Source of the DNA: Phycisphaerae bacterium
GTDB lineage: Bacteria > Planctomycetota > Phycisphaerae > Sedimentisphaerales > Anaerobacaceae
Length of the DNA: 64,000 bases
Direction: 5' to 3'
Assembly: GCA_017993835.1 (NCBI GenBank)
Contig: JAGOLX010000010.1
Coordinates: 62,001-126,000 of the forward strand
How positions within the stretch are numbered: position 1 is the first letter of the stretch; every line of letters starts with the position of its first letter. Positions 1-9,559 of the stretch are shown here, piece after piece. The notes beneath the pieces are model-generated. The model saw only the letters and a list, made by a program, of their open reading frames with translations. It did no database searches and had not been told where the DNA came from. The position numbers were made by a program, and so were the translations under genes.

Positions 1-192
1 ATATTGTCGGACCTTTGAGCGTCACGCTCACTTCTCGGGAGGAGTCGGCACAACTGCAGACACAATCACATGGTGAAGCGTCATTCTCCCCATTGCCGTC
101 GTAGCAGCAGGGCAACGGGTGTTCTTCGCATTCAGACGTAGCGTCGCAACGCAGTAGTGTGGATGTACGGCATGTTATGAAGGAGGACGATC

Positions 193-3100
193 ATGGGCAA
201 GAGACTGGTTGCATGGACACTGTGTGTTTTCGTGGCGAGCCTGATCGCCGGTCCCCTGGCGCACGCCGGGGATCCGGCACTGATCGGCTGGTGGAAACTG
301 AACGATGGCTCCGGCGACGTCGCTACCGACTTCTCCGAGAATGGCAATCACGGGACCATCGTGAGACCGACCGCCGGTCTGGGTCCGGGAGGATCGGTCT
401 GGCTGGACGATTCTGAGCGGGGCACCGTCATCAGTTTCAACGGCACGGCCAGCGGCGCCTACGTGCGGGCCGGGCAGATTCCACAGATGACCTTCACCAA
501 TGACTTCACCTGGGTTTTCTGGGCCAAACAACAGGCGGGAAATGCAGAGAACGACATCATCATCGGCAATCGAATGAACGCGAATGCGGTCGACTTCTCT
601 CCCCGGCAGTTCATCAAATTCACGCCGACCAAACTCGAGTGGCACCAGAACTCCCTGGGCACCGACAACCTGGACTATGACGACATTCCCAATGATGTCT
701 GGCTTCACCACGTTGTCGTGAAGACCGGCGCCCAACTCACGTATTTCCGCAACGGCGTTGAAGCTGCCGCTCGCGTGATCACGCAGGCTCTGGATTATCC
801 TATGCCCTTGTTCTTTGGCGGTGACAACGAGAACGCCGAGGGCGAGAATTGGGCAGGAATGCTGAGCGACGTGCGCGTCTACACACGAGCGTTGACCGTG
901 AGTGAGATCCTGCGTGCTATGGCCGGCAAGGGACCCGATGCGGAGTTGGCTGCCGAACCCGTTCCCGAGGACAGGGCAACCGACGTGTTGTTTGACGTCG
1001 AGTTGACTTGGGCCGCAGGCGAGTCTGCCGCTACGCACGATGTGTATCTGGGGACGAGCTTCGCAGACGTGAATAGCGCCAGTCGGGACAACCCGACGGG
1101 CGTCCTGGTTGGCCAGGACCTGACGACCGCCCAGTACCAGGTGGAAGCAGCGCTCGAATACGGGAAGGTCTACTACTGGAGAGTCGATGAGGTCAACGGT
1201 GCCCCCGAGTATACCGTGTTCAAGGGGGACGTGTGGAGCTTCACCGTCGAGCCCTATGCCTATCCGGTGAAGCCGACGATGGCTACCGCTTCGAGTGCCG
1301 TGGCGGGCGCGGGACCGATGAACACGATCAACGAATCCGGACTCGTGGATGACCAGCATTCTACCGATATGACGCAGATGTGGTTGACTCCCAAGGATTC
1401 CCTGCCGGCCTGGATCCTATACGAGTTCGACAGGGAATACGCGTTGTATGAGTTGTGGGTGTGGAACTCCAACTACATGATGGAATCCACCCTGGGGTAC
1501 GGGGCCAAGGACGTTGCCATCGAGTACTCCACGGATGGCCAGACCTGGACGCAATTGGAGGGGGTCCCGCAATTCAACCAAGCCACCAGCCAGGACAAGT
1601 ACGCGGCGAACACCATCGTCGATCTCGGCGGCGTGACCGCCAAGTACGTCAAGCTGACCATCAGCACCAACTGGGGCGGCTTCATGACCCAGACGGGCCT
1701 GAGCGAGGTCCGGTTCTTCCAAGTGCCGGTGCAGGCCCGCGACCCGGAACCGGCGGATGGCCAGACAGGCATCAGCGTGAATGCCTCTCTCGAATGGCGT
1801 CCCGGGCGCAAAGCCGCCTCGCACGCGATCTACTTCGGCACGGACAGCAACGCGGTGGCCGAGGGAAGCGTTTCCGCGGTGACACAGGCCGATCACGGCT
1901 ACACGCCGGGCTCCCCGCTGGCTCTGGCGACGACGTACTACTGGAGGGTGGACGAAGTCGGCGACGACGCGACCTATGCCGGCAACGTCTGGAGCTTCAC
2001 CACCGAGGAGTACGTCACCGTCGATGATTTCGAGAGCTACGACGACGACATGGACGCCGGCACCGCCATCTTCCAAACCTGGAAGGATGGATACGACATA
2101 GACGAGAACGGCTCGGTTGTCGGCTATGAGAAGACTCCGTTTGCTGAGCCGACGGTCGTCTTTGGCGGAGACCAGTCGATGCCGTTCAGCTACGACAACA
2201 ACAGCAAGGGCGCCACATATAGCGAGGCGGCGCGGACGTTCGACGACGCCCAGAACTGGACGGACTACGGTGTCCAGACGCTGGCGATCTACTTCATGGG
2301 CGATGCGGCCAACACCGGTTCCGGCCAGCTCTACGTGAAGATCAACGGCACCAAGGTTCTGTACGATGGTGCGGCGACCGACCTGACAATCGGCGTCTGG
2401 CAGGCCTGGACGATCGATCTGGCCTCCATCGGGGTCAACCTGAAGAAGATCACCTCCTTGGCGGTCGGCGTTACCGGCAGCGGGGCAGTGGGCCAGTTGT
2501 TCGTCGATGAGATTCGCCTGTACCCGACGGCCAGTGTGACAGTCACGCCGGTCGATCCGGGCACGACGGGCCTCGTAGCCTGGTACAAGTTCGACGGGGA
2601 CGCCAAGGATTCCGCGGGCAGCCATCACGGCGTTGCCACCGGTTCGCCGGGCTACACGACGGGCAAGGTCGGGCAGGCGCTCAACATGACTTCCGACGCA
2701 CAATATGTCCTCGTCCCGTACTCGGCCGACCTGGCGATGAGCACGTTCACGGTCGCGGCATGGGTCAATGTCGCGGATCTGGACGCCCTCCGGGCCATCC
2801 TGGGCACTCGTATCGGCGGCGACTACACCTTCGACTTCAAGGTGACGTCTGCGAGTGTGCACTCGGATGTCGGCAACGGCACGGCGTGGTTGAACAGCAA
2901 CATATTCGTCTACGAGGATCAAGGCGGCCTGTGTGACATTGGCGTATGGTACTATCTCGCCACTGTGGTCGATGATGTGACCGACACGGCCAAGACATAC
3001 ATCAACGGCGCCCTGGCGCAGACTGCGACCTTTAGCGGCACGCCCATGTTCATGCAGTCGGGCCAAAGCCTCGGCATCGGGTACTGCTCCTCCGGGGAGT

Positions 3101-3207
3101 ACATGCACGGCCAGCTCGACGAGGTTCGGATCTACAACCGCGCCCTGTCTGACGCGGAAATGGCCGGCTTGGCCGGGCGGACCGGAACGATCTACGTCGC
3201 TCCGTAG
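193..3207 (+). CDS. Secreted LamG / discoidin multidomain protein
   Basis: 1004 aa. An N-terminal signal peptide (MGKRLVAWTLCVFVASLIAG, cleavage near HA-GDP) is followed by a LamG/concanavalin-like domain (about 25-245, starting LIGWWKLNDGSG), an Ig/FnIII-like module ending YYWRVDEVNG (about 340), an F5/8 type C-like domain (about 360-510), a second YYWRVDE module, a carbohydrate-binding-like domain (about 610-780) and a C-terminal LamG domain (GLVAWYKFDGDA to DEVRIYNRALSD). Start chosen for AAGGAGG 6 nt upstream. It is a full-length paralogue of the protein at 44292-47225 with the same domain order. Likely an exported glycan-binding or surface protein; no catalytic domain is visible, so substrate and role are unknown. 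Confidence 0.85.
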   Translation: MGKRLVAWTLCVFVASLIAGPLAHAGDPALIGWWKLNDGSGDVATDFSENGNHGTIVRPTAGLGPGGSVWLDDSERGTVISFNGTASGAYVRAGQIPQMTFTNDFTWVFWAKQQAGNAENDIIIGNRMNANAVDFSPRQFIKFTPTKLEWHQNSLGTDNLDYDDIPNDVWLHHVVVKTGAQLTYFRNGVEAAARVITQALDYPMPLFFGGDNENAEGENWAGMLSDVRVYTRALTVSEILRAMAGKGPDAELAAEPVPEDRATDVLFDVELTWAAGESAATHDVYLGTSFADVNSASRDNPTGVLVGQDLTTAQYQVEAALEYGKVYYWRVDEVNGAPEYTVFKGDVWSFTVEPYAYPVKPTMATASSAVAGAGPMNTINESGLVDDQHSTDMTQMWLTPKDSLPAWILYEFDREYALYELWVWNSNYMMESTLGYGAKDVAIEYSTDGQTWTQLEGVPQFNQATSQDKYAANTIVDLGGVTAKYVKLTISTNWGGFMTQTGLSEVRFFQVPVQARDPEPADGQTGISVNASLEWRPGRKAASHAIYFGTDSNAVAEGSVSAVTQADHGYTPGSPLALATTYYWRVDEVGDDATYAGNVWSFTTEEYVTVDDFESYDDDMDAGTAIFQTWKDGYDIDENGSVVGYEKTPFAEPTVVFGGDQSMPFSYDNNSKGATYSEAARTFDDAQNWTDYGVQTLAIYFMGDAANTGSGQLYVKINGTKVLYDGAATDLTIGVWQAWTIDLASIGVNLKKITSLAVGVTGSGAVGQLFVDEIRLYPTASVTVTPVDPGTTGLVAWYKFDGDAKDSAGSHHGVATGSPGYTTGKVGQALNMTSDAQYVLVPYSADLAMSTFTVAAWVNVADLDALRAILGTRIGGDYTFDFKVTSASVHSDVGNGTAWLNSNIFVYEDQGGLCDIGVWYYLATVVDDVTDTAKTYINGALAQTATFSGTPMFMQSGQSLGIGYCSSGEYMHGQLDEVRIYNRALSDAEMAGLAGRTGTIYVAP

Positions 3208-3282
3208 GCGCAGCCAGGAACGACCCAGGCGGCCGATCCGACGGGTCGTCGGCTTGGGGCAACAGAGTAGCTGACAGATTCA

Positions 3283-3330
3283 GGGGATGCCCGGCATCGT
3301 CCAGATGCATGGGCATCCCCCGTTCTCTTT
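3283..3330 (+). terminator. Rho-independent-like terminator after LamG gene
   Basis: Inverted repeat GGGGATGCCC (3283-3292) / GGGCATCCCC (3311-3320), followed by a pyrimidine run CGTTCTCTTT. It lies 76 nt after the LamG stop. Confidence 0.6.
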
Positions 3331-3841
3331 CCTCCGGTTGCAAAGAACGCGCACGCTTCGACCGGCTTCCCGTGTCGACCAGATTGCCCGCGGAAGGAAC
3401 AAGATGCCGCATCTCTGCGATTCAGACTCTTCGTCGGGTAGATATGGCGTCCTATAATGTGGCACTTGTCAGGTCTTCTCTCCATGCTCACCATCATGCC
3501 CATTCTCTCGGTGCGACGGGGCAGGTACTTTTTCCAGTATCCGGGCGGGCGGAATTCTGTATAATCTCCGGGCCGCCGTGAGCGGGTTTTGTGCCGATAA
3601 GCCGGGTGGTTTTTCTACCTTGTAAGTCTTTTTATGGGGCCGTCCCATAAAAGGGTAAAGTTTTCCGGACGGGTGTGCCGAAGAAGCTCATGGTAGGTAT
3701 TTAGCGGACTGTCAGTGCTGAAAAGCAGGTTTTTCCAGTCCGGCGGGGGCTCCCTGACGCGATGGATCGCGTCGAGGACCCGTGACAAACAGATCCGGCC
3801 CAGGAACCGGCGCAATGGAAGGCTCGTTCGCGGAGAGTACT
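3331..3841. other. Intergenic region before parA-like gene
   Basis: No credible gene. A perfect 9-bp hairpin TTTTATGGG (3630-3638) / CCCATAAAA (3644-3652) and two isolated TATAAT hexamers (near 3453 and 3559) with weak -35 regions are present. A long leader for the ParA-like gene is possible; no known riboswitch consensus was recognised. Confidence 0.4.
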
Positions 3842-5158
3842 ATGAGAACAGTGGCAATCGTCAACCAAAAAGGGGGATGTGGGAAAACGACGGTATCGAT
3901 CAACCTGGCCAGCGCCCTGGCCGAGCTCGGCAAGAAAGTCCTGCTGGTGGACATGGACCCCCAGTCCCACTGCGCCGTCGGGCTGGCCGTGCCGGAAGAG
4001 CAGATCGAACAGAGCATCTACGACGTTCTCATCAGCCGCAGCCGCAATGAGCCGATTCGCCTGACCGAAATCCTCTGGCAGATCGGCGAGAACCTGGAAC
4101 TCGCGCCCGCCAGCATCGATCTGTCGGCGTTCGAGCAGCAGATGGCGGGAATCGCCGAACGAGAGACCTGCCTCAAGACCGTGCTGGACGAGGTCAAGAA
4201 CGAGTACGACTTCGCGGTGGTGGATTGCCCGCCGGCGGTGAGCCTGCTGACGTTCAATGCCCTGCGTGCGGCCACCGACGTGCTGGTGCCGGTCGAGACG
4301 GGCTACTTCGCGCTGCACGGCCTGAGCAAGCAGTTGGAGACGCTGGGCATTCTTTGCAAGCGATGCCAGCAGCACGTCTCCGTCCGCGTTCTCGCGAGCA
4401 TGTACGACATTCGCACGAAGATGGCGAGGGAGATCCTCGCAGAACTGCGGTCCCACTTCGGCGACCGCATGTTCAAGACGGTGGTGAACTTCAACACGCG
4501 AATCAAGGAGGCTTCCAGCTTCGGACAGCCGATCAACGAGTACGATCCGGCGAGCAAGGGGCAGCAGGATTTCCGGATGCTGGCCCAGGAGGTTGTCGGG
4601 AGCGAGGAGCGGCCGCAGGTCAAGAGCAAGCGGCTCGTGGATTCGCTGGCCGATCAGCTCGAAGCGATCGGCGCCAGCGCCAACGATCTGTTGAAATCCG
4701 CTAAGCCCTCGGTCATGGCGACGCCGGTCAAGCAGCCGGAGCCGGTGGCGGCTACGCAGGTCATCGTAGACCCCGAGCCGATTGCGGCTCGACAGCCGGC
4801 GCCCGCGACCGTCAGCGTTGTCGCAACGGCGCCCAAGGTCGAGCCTGCCGCGAAGATCGACACGAAGCTCGCCAACTACTACGGCGTCAGCCAGATCCAG
4901 GACGCGGTGGTCTTCGTGACGCTCTACCCCCGCGCCCAGAACGTGCAAATCGCGGGCGACTTCAACAACTGGCAGCCAGCCGGCACGCCCATGCAGCGAG
5001 TCGGCGACAGCGGCGTCTGGCAGGCCAAGGTGAGACTGCCCAACGGCATGTACCGCTATCGCCTGGTCGTGGACGGCCAGTGGCAGCAGGACCCCTACAA
5101 CGAGCGTTCCGAGATGAACCCCTACGGCGACTACAATTCCGTGCTTGAGGTGAAGTAG
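3842..5158 (+). CDS. ParA/MinD-type ATPase fused to AMPK-CBM-like domain
   Basis: 438 aa. Residues 1-260 are a ParA/Soj-type P-loop ATPase: deviant Walker A KGGCGKTT (10-17), Walker A' LLVDMDPQ, and switch motif VVDCPPAVS. A Pro/Ala/Val-rich linker follows (about 290-345). The last 85 residues form an E-set domain of the AMPK-beta/CBM48 type (VQIAGDFNNWQP, YRYRLVVDGQW, NPYGDYNSVLEVK). Start placed at MRTVAIVNQKG because GGAGAG lies 4 nt upstream and the Walker box then sits at the N-terminus. No parB or parS is visible. ParA proteins position cargo such as DNA or chemoreceptors; the glycogen-binding-like fusion suggests a different or storage-linked cargo, which is inference. Confidence 0.85.
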   Translation: MRTVAIVNQKGGCGKTTVSINLASALAELGKKVLLVDMDPQSHCAVGLAVPEEQIEQSIYDVLISRSRNEPIRLTEILWQIGENLELAPASIDLSAFEQQMAGIAERETCLKTVLDEVKNEYDFAVVDCPPAVSLLTFNALRAATDVLVPVETGYFALHGLSKQLETLGILCKRCQQHVSVRVLASMYDIRTKMAREILAELRSHFGDRMFKTVVNFNTRIKEASSFGQPINEYDPASKGQQDFRMLAQEVVGSEERPQVKSKRLVDSLADQLEAIGASANDLLKSAKPSVMATPVKQPEPVAATQVIVDPEPIAARQPAPATVSVVATAPKVEPAAKIDTKLANYYGVSQIQDAVVFVTLYPRAQNVQIAGDFNNWQPAGTPMQRVGDSGVWQAKVRLPNGMYRYRLVVDGQWQQDPYNERSEMNPYGDYNSVLEVK

Positions 5159-5168
5159 TCCCCGCCGT

Positions 5169-5199
5169 GCGCCGGGTAGTGATGGTTCAAACCCGGCGC
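5169..5199 (+). terminator. Hairpin after parA-like gene
   Basis: GCGCCGGGT (5169-5177) / ACCCGGCGC (5191-5199), 9-bp stem and 13-nt loop, 10 nt after the stop codon. There is no U-tract, so it may be a 3'-end-protecting hairpin rather than an intrinsic terminator. Confidence 0.45.
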
Positions 5200-5881
5200 G
5201 GGTCTCCTCCCAGCATCGCTGTGCAGCGCATCTGCGAAGAGCGGAACGGAGCCGGTGAATCCTTCGGCAACGAGGGAGGCCTTTCCGGTTGTTAATATGG
5301 TGAGTTTGGGAGGTTTGGGTTATTCTGTACCTGGAAAAATGTTGGGGTACACGGTGTTTTTGTTGTTAGAAAGGACTTTGAAAGGGGCACTATAGGGTTG
5401 ACACGGTCGTCCTATAACAGTAGGGTGACATAGGAATCTCGGCTTGCCATTGGTGGTTCATATGCGATGCGGGGTGGCAAGGTGACCGGGCAAGGATGCT
5501 ATGTGCGTGATAGTGACGCAGTCTGTTGCTTCCGCTTCGCAACAGGGGGCGGGTGTTCTGCCGACTGGAGGAGTCGGGGGAGTGGGGTGCATTCCGAAAT
5601 TGGCTCTCACTTGCGTCGAGCCGGCGCGATCGCGCGGGCCGGCTCCGGCACTTCGACACAGCGTCATCTCTTTGCGCCCTGGGCGCCGGGTCGCGGCGTC
5701 TGAAGGGGACCGCGTGTTCCCACACATGACGTTGCACCCACCGGGAGGAGGACTGCTTTCTCGGTCCGACCACGGGCATCCAGCACAGGAATGAACGGGG
5801 ACTCTGCTCTCGGCGCCCACGCCCGGATGGCGTGGCGGAGGAGGGGCCCGAAAGAAAACGGAGTTTCAGAAGGAGAAAGAG
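5200..5881. other. Long intergenic leader region
   Basis: About 680 bp with no convincing gene; open frames here lack a ribosome site and recognisable motifs. It holds a T/G-rich stretch (5290-5400) and a GC-rich palindrome around GAGCCGGC / GCCGGCTC (near 5618-5645). It probably includes the promoter and long 5' UTR of the secreted-protein gene at 5882. Confidence 0.35.
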
Positions 5882-7303
5882 ATGAAAAAGGTATGGATTG
5901 TGCTGGTTCCCATGTTGGCGCTGACCACGGCGCTGCAGGGGGAGGGCGGCAGTCCCTCGGGGACAACGGTGGATGTGGTCAATCAGATCGGCACCAGTCA
6001 GAGTCAGGACCTCTCGAACACGACGATCGCGGAAGGAGGATCGAGCTGGAATGACAACGCGTCCACGTCGAACTCGCAGGTCGATATCGACAGCACGTCG
6101 ATCTCGAACTACGAGAGTCGGACGTCGCCGCTGACTTCGTTCCCGCCGTATCTGCCGTACTGGAACCACGGCGGCTGGGGCACGGTCAAGGCCTATTTCC
6201 CCAACAGCCCGTCCGCCAACGACGCGGTCTACGAGACGACGTTCGATCCCGAGAGCGCCGAGGACATGCGCGAACTGCGCGGCGTTCTGAAGGCCCTTCC
6301 CTATAAGGGTCTGGTCGAGGTCGTCGGCGGCGTGCTCAACTGCGCCGCAGTCGCGCTCTTCGACGCGCCGAATCGGTATCACCACGGTCGCGGCCTGGAG
6401 ATCGCCAACTCGATCACGCGGGACCGACGGCCCGAAGGCAAGCCGCTGTTGGTCTTCATCGACTCCAACGTCGATGTCTTGCTCCTGCAGGAGGAAGGGT
6501 ACGCCTACGTGGGGAAGGTGAGCGTCGATGCGGACGTCGAGCGAAACTGGGATCATGCATACAAGGCCGCGGTCGCCGAGGCGCTGCTGTGGGACACCGA
6601 CATCCTGCTGATCTCCGGCGGCATGAAGGGCGTCACGATCGGCTCGAATTACACGTTCCCGTCGGCCGCTGCCGGCTACAGCCAGGCGAACTACTCCCTC
6701 TCGCTGCTGGGGGCCAGGGCCACGGGCATTACGGAAGGCAAGGGAAAGGCCGTCCTCAGCGGCGACGCCTACCGCTTCTGCCCCGGCAAGGCAGATCGTC
6801 GACGGATTCCCGAATCGTTCTACGAGCGCATCCGGGCCAGGCCGCAGGCGGCATCGCAGGAAGTCGGGATGGCGCCAACGGTTCGTCCGCCCGCGCCCGT
6901 CTCGCGTGCCGCGTCGTCGGCTGTGTCGGTTTCTGCGGTGCGTTCGACGCACGTGACCGAGTCCGTGCAAACGCCGCGGGCCGTCGAGACGCCGTTGACG
7001 CCTCAGCCCGAGTCGCAGCGGGTGACTCCGGAGGGGCAGGTGTTGCCGCCTCCCCAGTCGCAGGGAGCGGAGCGGTACGATCAGACGCCGCCGGCCATTA
7101 CGCCGCAGGTAGAGGCTCAGGCGGAGCCTGCGCCTGTGTGCTCCGTCGAGCAGCCGGCGCAGGTCGCGCAGGACCTGCCTGGGGTAGTGACACCGACCTC
7201 CCGCAGCGAGAGCCGAAGACCCGGAATCAAGGTCCGTCGCGAATTGCTCGCCAAGGCCGGACTCCAGGACGGACGAAACGTGATGTTCGTGACCCCGCGA
7301 TAG
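5882..7303 (+). CDS. Exported protein of unknown function, Pro-rich C-terminus
   Basis: 473 aa. A signal peptide (MKKVWIVLVPMLALTTAL) is followed by a Ser/Thr/Asn/Gln-rich stretch (about 25-85, with repeated STS/SNS and QSQ motifs), a compact domain (about 95-310, containing KGLVEVVGG, PLLVFIDSNVDVLLL and LLISGGMKGVTIGS), then a low-complexity Pro/Val/Gln tail (about 320-450). AAGGAGAAAGAG precedes the ATG. I do not recognise the family. The gene at 7479 encodes another short exported Gln/Gly/Ser-rich protein and is probably co-expressed. Role unknown; a cell-surface or matrix component is a guess from composition. Confidence 0.75.
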   Translation: MKKVWIVLVPMLALTTALQGEGGSPSGTTVDVVNQIGTSQSQDLSNTTIAEGGSSWNDNASTSNSQVDIDSTSISNYESRTSPLTSFPPYLPYWNHGGWGTVKAYFPNSPSANDAVYETTFDPESAEDMRELRGVLKALPYKGLVEVVGGVLNCAAVALFDAPNRYHHGRGLEIANSITRDRRPEGKPLLVFIDSNVDVLLLQEEGYAYVGKVSVDADVERNWDHAYKAAVAEALLWDTDILLISGGMKGVTIGSNYTFPSAAAGYSQANYSLSLLGARATGITEGKGKAVLSGDAYRFCPGKADRRRIPESFYERIRARPQAASQEVGMAPTVRPPAPVSRAASSAVSVSAVRSTHVTESVQTPRAVETPLTPQPESQRVTPEGQVLPPPQSQGAERYDQTPPAITPQVEAQAEPAPVCSVEQPAQVAQDLPGVVTPTSRSESRRPGIKVRRELLAKAGLQDGRNVMFVTPR

Positions 7304-7478
7304 CCGTCGCAGAGGGCGGTGACTGTCGCAGAGCAGGCGCAGGTCGTCTCCGTCGCGGGGAGAAAGGGGGTGTTGCGCCGCCAACCAGGAGGATTGTTGA
7401 GAGCGGATCGGCGTCCGGCGTGTCGGTCTCCGACGCTCTCCACTGCAACGAGGGACCATTCGAGACAAGGAGGTGCTC

Positions 7479-8102
7479 ATGCACAGACAAGGGATACCCG
7501 TGGTATCGATTGTGTTGGCGCTAGCCTGCTGCGCGGGGGCGTTTGTGGGCCAGGAACAGGGATTCAGTATCGGTGCGGCCAATTTCCTCACATGGCCCGG
7601 CGGCGTCGGCAGTGTCGAAGGCGGCCATCAGGCGTCGTTCGGCCACCAGCAGACCGTCCATAGCGGCTGGGGATGGAACACCGCCTGGGGCGTGCAAAGG
7701 GAAGGCGGCTTCTTCACTCAGAACGCCAGCATTAGCGGCAACGCGCCCACCTGCGTCGGGCAGGACGCCGATATCGCCGGCGGCCAGCAGCAGAACGCCG
7801 GCACGTGGGGACCCGTCGGCACGTCCCAGGGCCAGCAGATGGGCGTCGGTTTCTCGACGAGCATCGTCACGCCCTGGGGGTCCGGCGCGACCACCGCGTC
7901 GCAGACCTTCTCCGGCGGCCAAATGCAGACCCTGGCCTCGCCCACCGCGATGGGCACGCAGTCCCAGTTCGTCGACCTCAGCGAGTACGCGAGCATCGTG
8001 GGCGGAGTCGTCGAGGATCCGACGGTGACCAACTCGATCTCGGTCGGCCTCAGTCAGAATCAGCAGGCGGCCGCTCCGTGCGCCCCGCCGTGCTGGCGGT
8101 AA
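7479..8102 (+). CDS. Exported Gly/Gln/Ser-rich protein
   Basis: 207 aa. Signal peptide HRQGIPVVSIVLALACCAGA, then a low-complexity chain with recurring GxQ, GGQ and GWG elements (GGQQQNAGTWGP, FSGGQMQTLASP) and a Cys-containing end PCAPPCWR. The ATG at 7479 is chosen over an in-frame GTG at 7473 because AAGGAGG (7467-7473) would overlap the GTG. It follows the exported protein gene at 5882 by 175 nt. Composition resembles secreted amyloid or matrix proteins, but no curli repeat was identified; function unknown. Confidence 0.7.
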   Translation: MHRQGIPVVSIVLALACCAGAFVGQEQGFSIGAANFLTWPGGVGSVEGGHQASFGHQQTVHSGWGWNTAWGVQREGGFFTQNASISGNAPTCVGQDADIAGGQQQNAGTWGPVGTSQGQQMGVGFSTSIVTPWGSGATTASQTFSGGQMQTLASPTAMGTQSQFVDLSEYASIVGGVVEDPTVTNSISVGLSQNQQAAAPCAPPCWR

Positions 8103-8283
8103 AGAAAGTCCCGCTGCGGACCTGCCGGCCCGCACGGTACGTGCAGGAAATGACCCGCCCGCCCGTTCTCGGGCGGAACAAAGCCCCTCCCATCCCGAGG
8201 GGCCATGGCCCGAGCCCTGGCCCCTCGGGCCGGAGGGCGCCTCCCTTCCAGAACCCCGCTGACGAAGAATCCCCTTTTTTCTC

Positions 8284-8313
8284 TTGACATTCCAGATTGT
8301 CATCTATTACTAT
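8284..8313 (+). promoter_or_regulatory. Sigma70-like promoter
   Basis: TTGACA (8284-8289), 18-nt spacer, TACTAT (8308-8313), about 60 nt upstream of the start at 8376. A GC-rich hairpin cluster (about 8140-8240) and a T-run (8274-8280) just upstream probably terminate transcription from the previous gene. Confidence 0.5.
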
Positions 8314-8375
8314 TCTCGGATCGAGACAATGTCCGTGGGGGCCGTTGGACTGTGAGGATTGGAGGAGGAGTGAGG

Positions 8376-9044
8376 GTGAAAACGTACGTGGGTCTTCCTG
8401 TCGTCGTGGCGGCCGTTTTGTCGATCCTGTCTCGCGCTGCCCTGGGAGGCGGCACCAGCGTCGTGTACATCTACGGCGGGGGCTTCGATCAGAGGATTCC
8501 CGCCGACCCCGTCGCCACAAAGGGATGGATGCAGGACGCGGTAGTCATCGTCCCGGATCACATCATCATCTGCGACGTCGATGTCTTCGTGAGCATCCGT
8601 CACACGGCGGCCTTCGATTTGCAGTTGCTTGTCCGAGGGCCCGACGGGACCTGTCTGACGCTTGCGGTCAGCGACCCGTTTGCCGGCTACTACGAGGGCG
8701 AAGACTACATTGCCACCACGTTTGACGATGAAGCCGATGCCGCAATCGAGGAGGGGGAACCGCCTTTTGCCGGGAGCTACCGGCCCATCGAGACGCTGGC
8801 GGCCTTCGACGGCCTCGATGCCTACGGCCAATGGAGTTTCCGCGTGCACGACGCATACTACAACGACACCGGGTGTCTGGATTGCTTCAAGGTCATTATC
8901 ACCGCGACCTCGCCGGAGTCGCCCGTGGAGGTTCCCGCGCCGGCGGCGGGAGGACTGGTTCTCCTGGGCTTGGCTTTGCTGTTGCGCCCGATTGGGAATC
9001 GTGGACGGATGCCAGTACGAGCGTGGCCGCGGCCAAGGTCGTAG
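8376..9044 (+). CDS. Exported P-domain-like protein with PEP-CTERM-like anchor
   Basis: 222 aa from the GTG at 8376 (GGAGGAGGAG 6 nt upstream; GTG 8370 is an alternative). Signal peptide MKTYVGLPVVVAAVLSILSR. The middle (about 40-185) resembles the proprotein-convertase P-domain beta-sandwich: DVDVFVSIRHTAAFDLQLLV, RGPDGTCLTLA, and a closing GQWSFRVHDAYYNDTG. The C-terminus VPAPAAGGLVLLGLALLLR followed by basic residues is a PEP-CTERM-like sorting signal, implying export and surface processing. No protease domain is attached, so it may be a binding module. Confidence 0.75.
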   Translation: MKTYVGLPVVVAAVLSILSRAALGGGTSVVYIYGGGFDQRIPADPVATKGWMQDAVVIVPDHIIICDVDVFVSIRHTAAFDLQLLVRGPDGTCLTLAVSDPFAGYYEGEDYIATTFDDEADAAIEEGEPPFAGSYRPIETLAAFDGLDAYGQWSFRVHDAYYNDTGCLDCFKVIITATSPESPVEVPAPAAGGLVLLGLALLLRPIGNRGRMPVRAWPRPRS

Positions 9045-9055
9045 TCGCCGGGCGT

Positions 9056-9559
9056 TCAGAACAATGCGTCGTCCTTCTCGCGGACCTTCTGCTCCTGTTT
9101 CTTCTTGAATTGGTGGAGCTTCTCGCGAAGGGACGCGTCGGCCAGTGCCAGGATCTGCACCGCCAGGATGGCGGCGTTCTTCGCTCCGGCCTTGCCGATT
9201 GCCACGGTGGCGACGGGCACGCCGGGAGGCATCTGGACGGTGCTGAGCAGCGCGTCGAGACCCGCGGGTCCTCCCTCGGCGGCCAGGGGAACGCCGATGA
9301 CGGGCAAGACGGTCCAGGCGGCCATCGCGCCCGCGAGATGAGCGGCCATGCCCGCCGCTGCGATGATGACCTGGATCCCCCTGGCCTCGGCGTTCTGGGC
9401 GAATTCGGCGGCGGCCTGCGGCGTGCGATGGGCCGAGAGGATCCGCACGGTTGTCTCCACCCCGAATTCCCGGAGCTGGTCCACGCAGCTCTGCATGACG
9501 CCCAGATCGCTGTCCGAGCCCATGACCACTGCGACCGACGCACTCTTCTGCGATGCCAT
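9056..9559 (-). CDS. purE: N5-carboxyaminoimidazole ribonucleotide mutase
   Basis: 167 aa, normal for class I PurE. It converts N5-CAIR to CAIR in de novo purine synthesis in the cytoplasm. Diagnostic motifs are VVMGSDSDLG near the N-terminus, ILSAHRTP, AAAGMAAHLAG and VIGVPL. The start at 9559 is preferred over an in-frame ATG at 9571 because GGGAG lies 5 nt upstream. The purK partner is not in the window. The upstream 40 bp is a run of ATTTGC/GATTTCC-type short repeats belonging to a dispersed intergenic family. Confidence 0.93.
   Translation of the reverse strand: MASQKSASVAVVMGSDSDLGVMQSCVDQLREFGVETTVRILSAHRTPQAAAEFAQNAEARGIQVIIAAAGMAAHLAGAMAAWTVLPVIGVPLAAEGGPAGLDALLSTVQMPPGVPVATVAIGKAGAKNAAILAVQILALADASLREKLHQFKKKQEQKVREKDDALF

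Noticed and set aside
3331-3841. c-di-GMP or other riboswitch before the ParA-like gene
   Set aside because: The hairpins present do not match the conserved nucleotides of known classes.
3842-5158. Replication origin or partition locus at the ParA-like gene
   Set aside because: No parB, parS palindrome or DnaA boxes nearby, and the C-terminal fusion is atypical of partition ParA.
5169-5199. GGTTCAAACCC resembling a tRNA T-loop
   Set aside because: It is the loop and right arm of a simple hairpin; no acceptor, D or anticodon arms fit.
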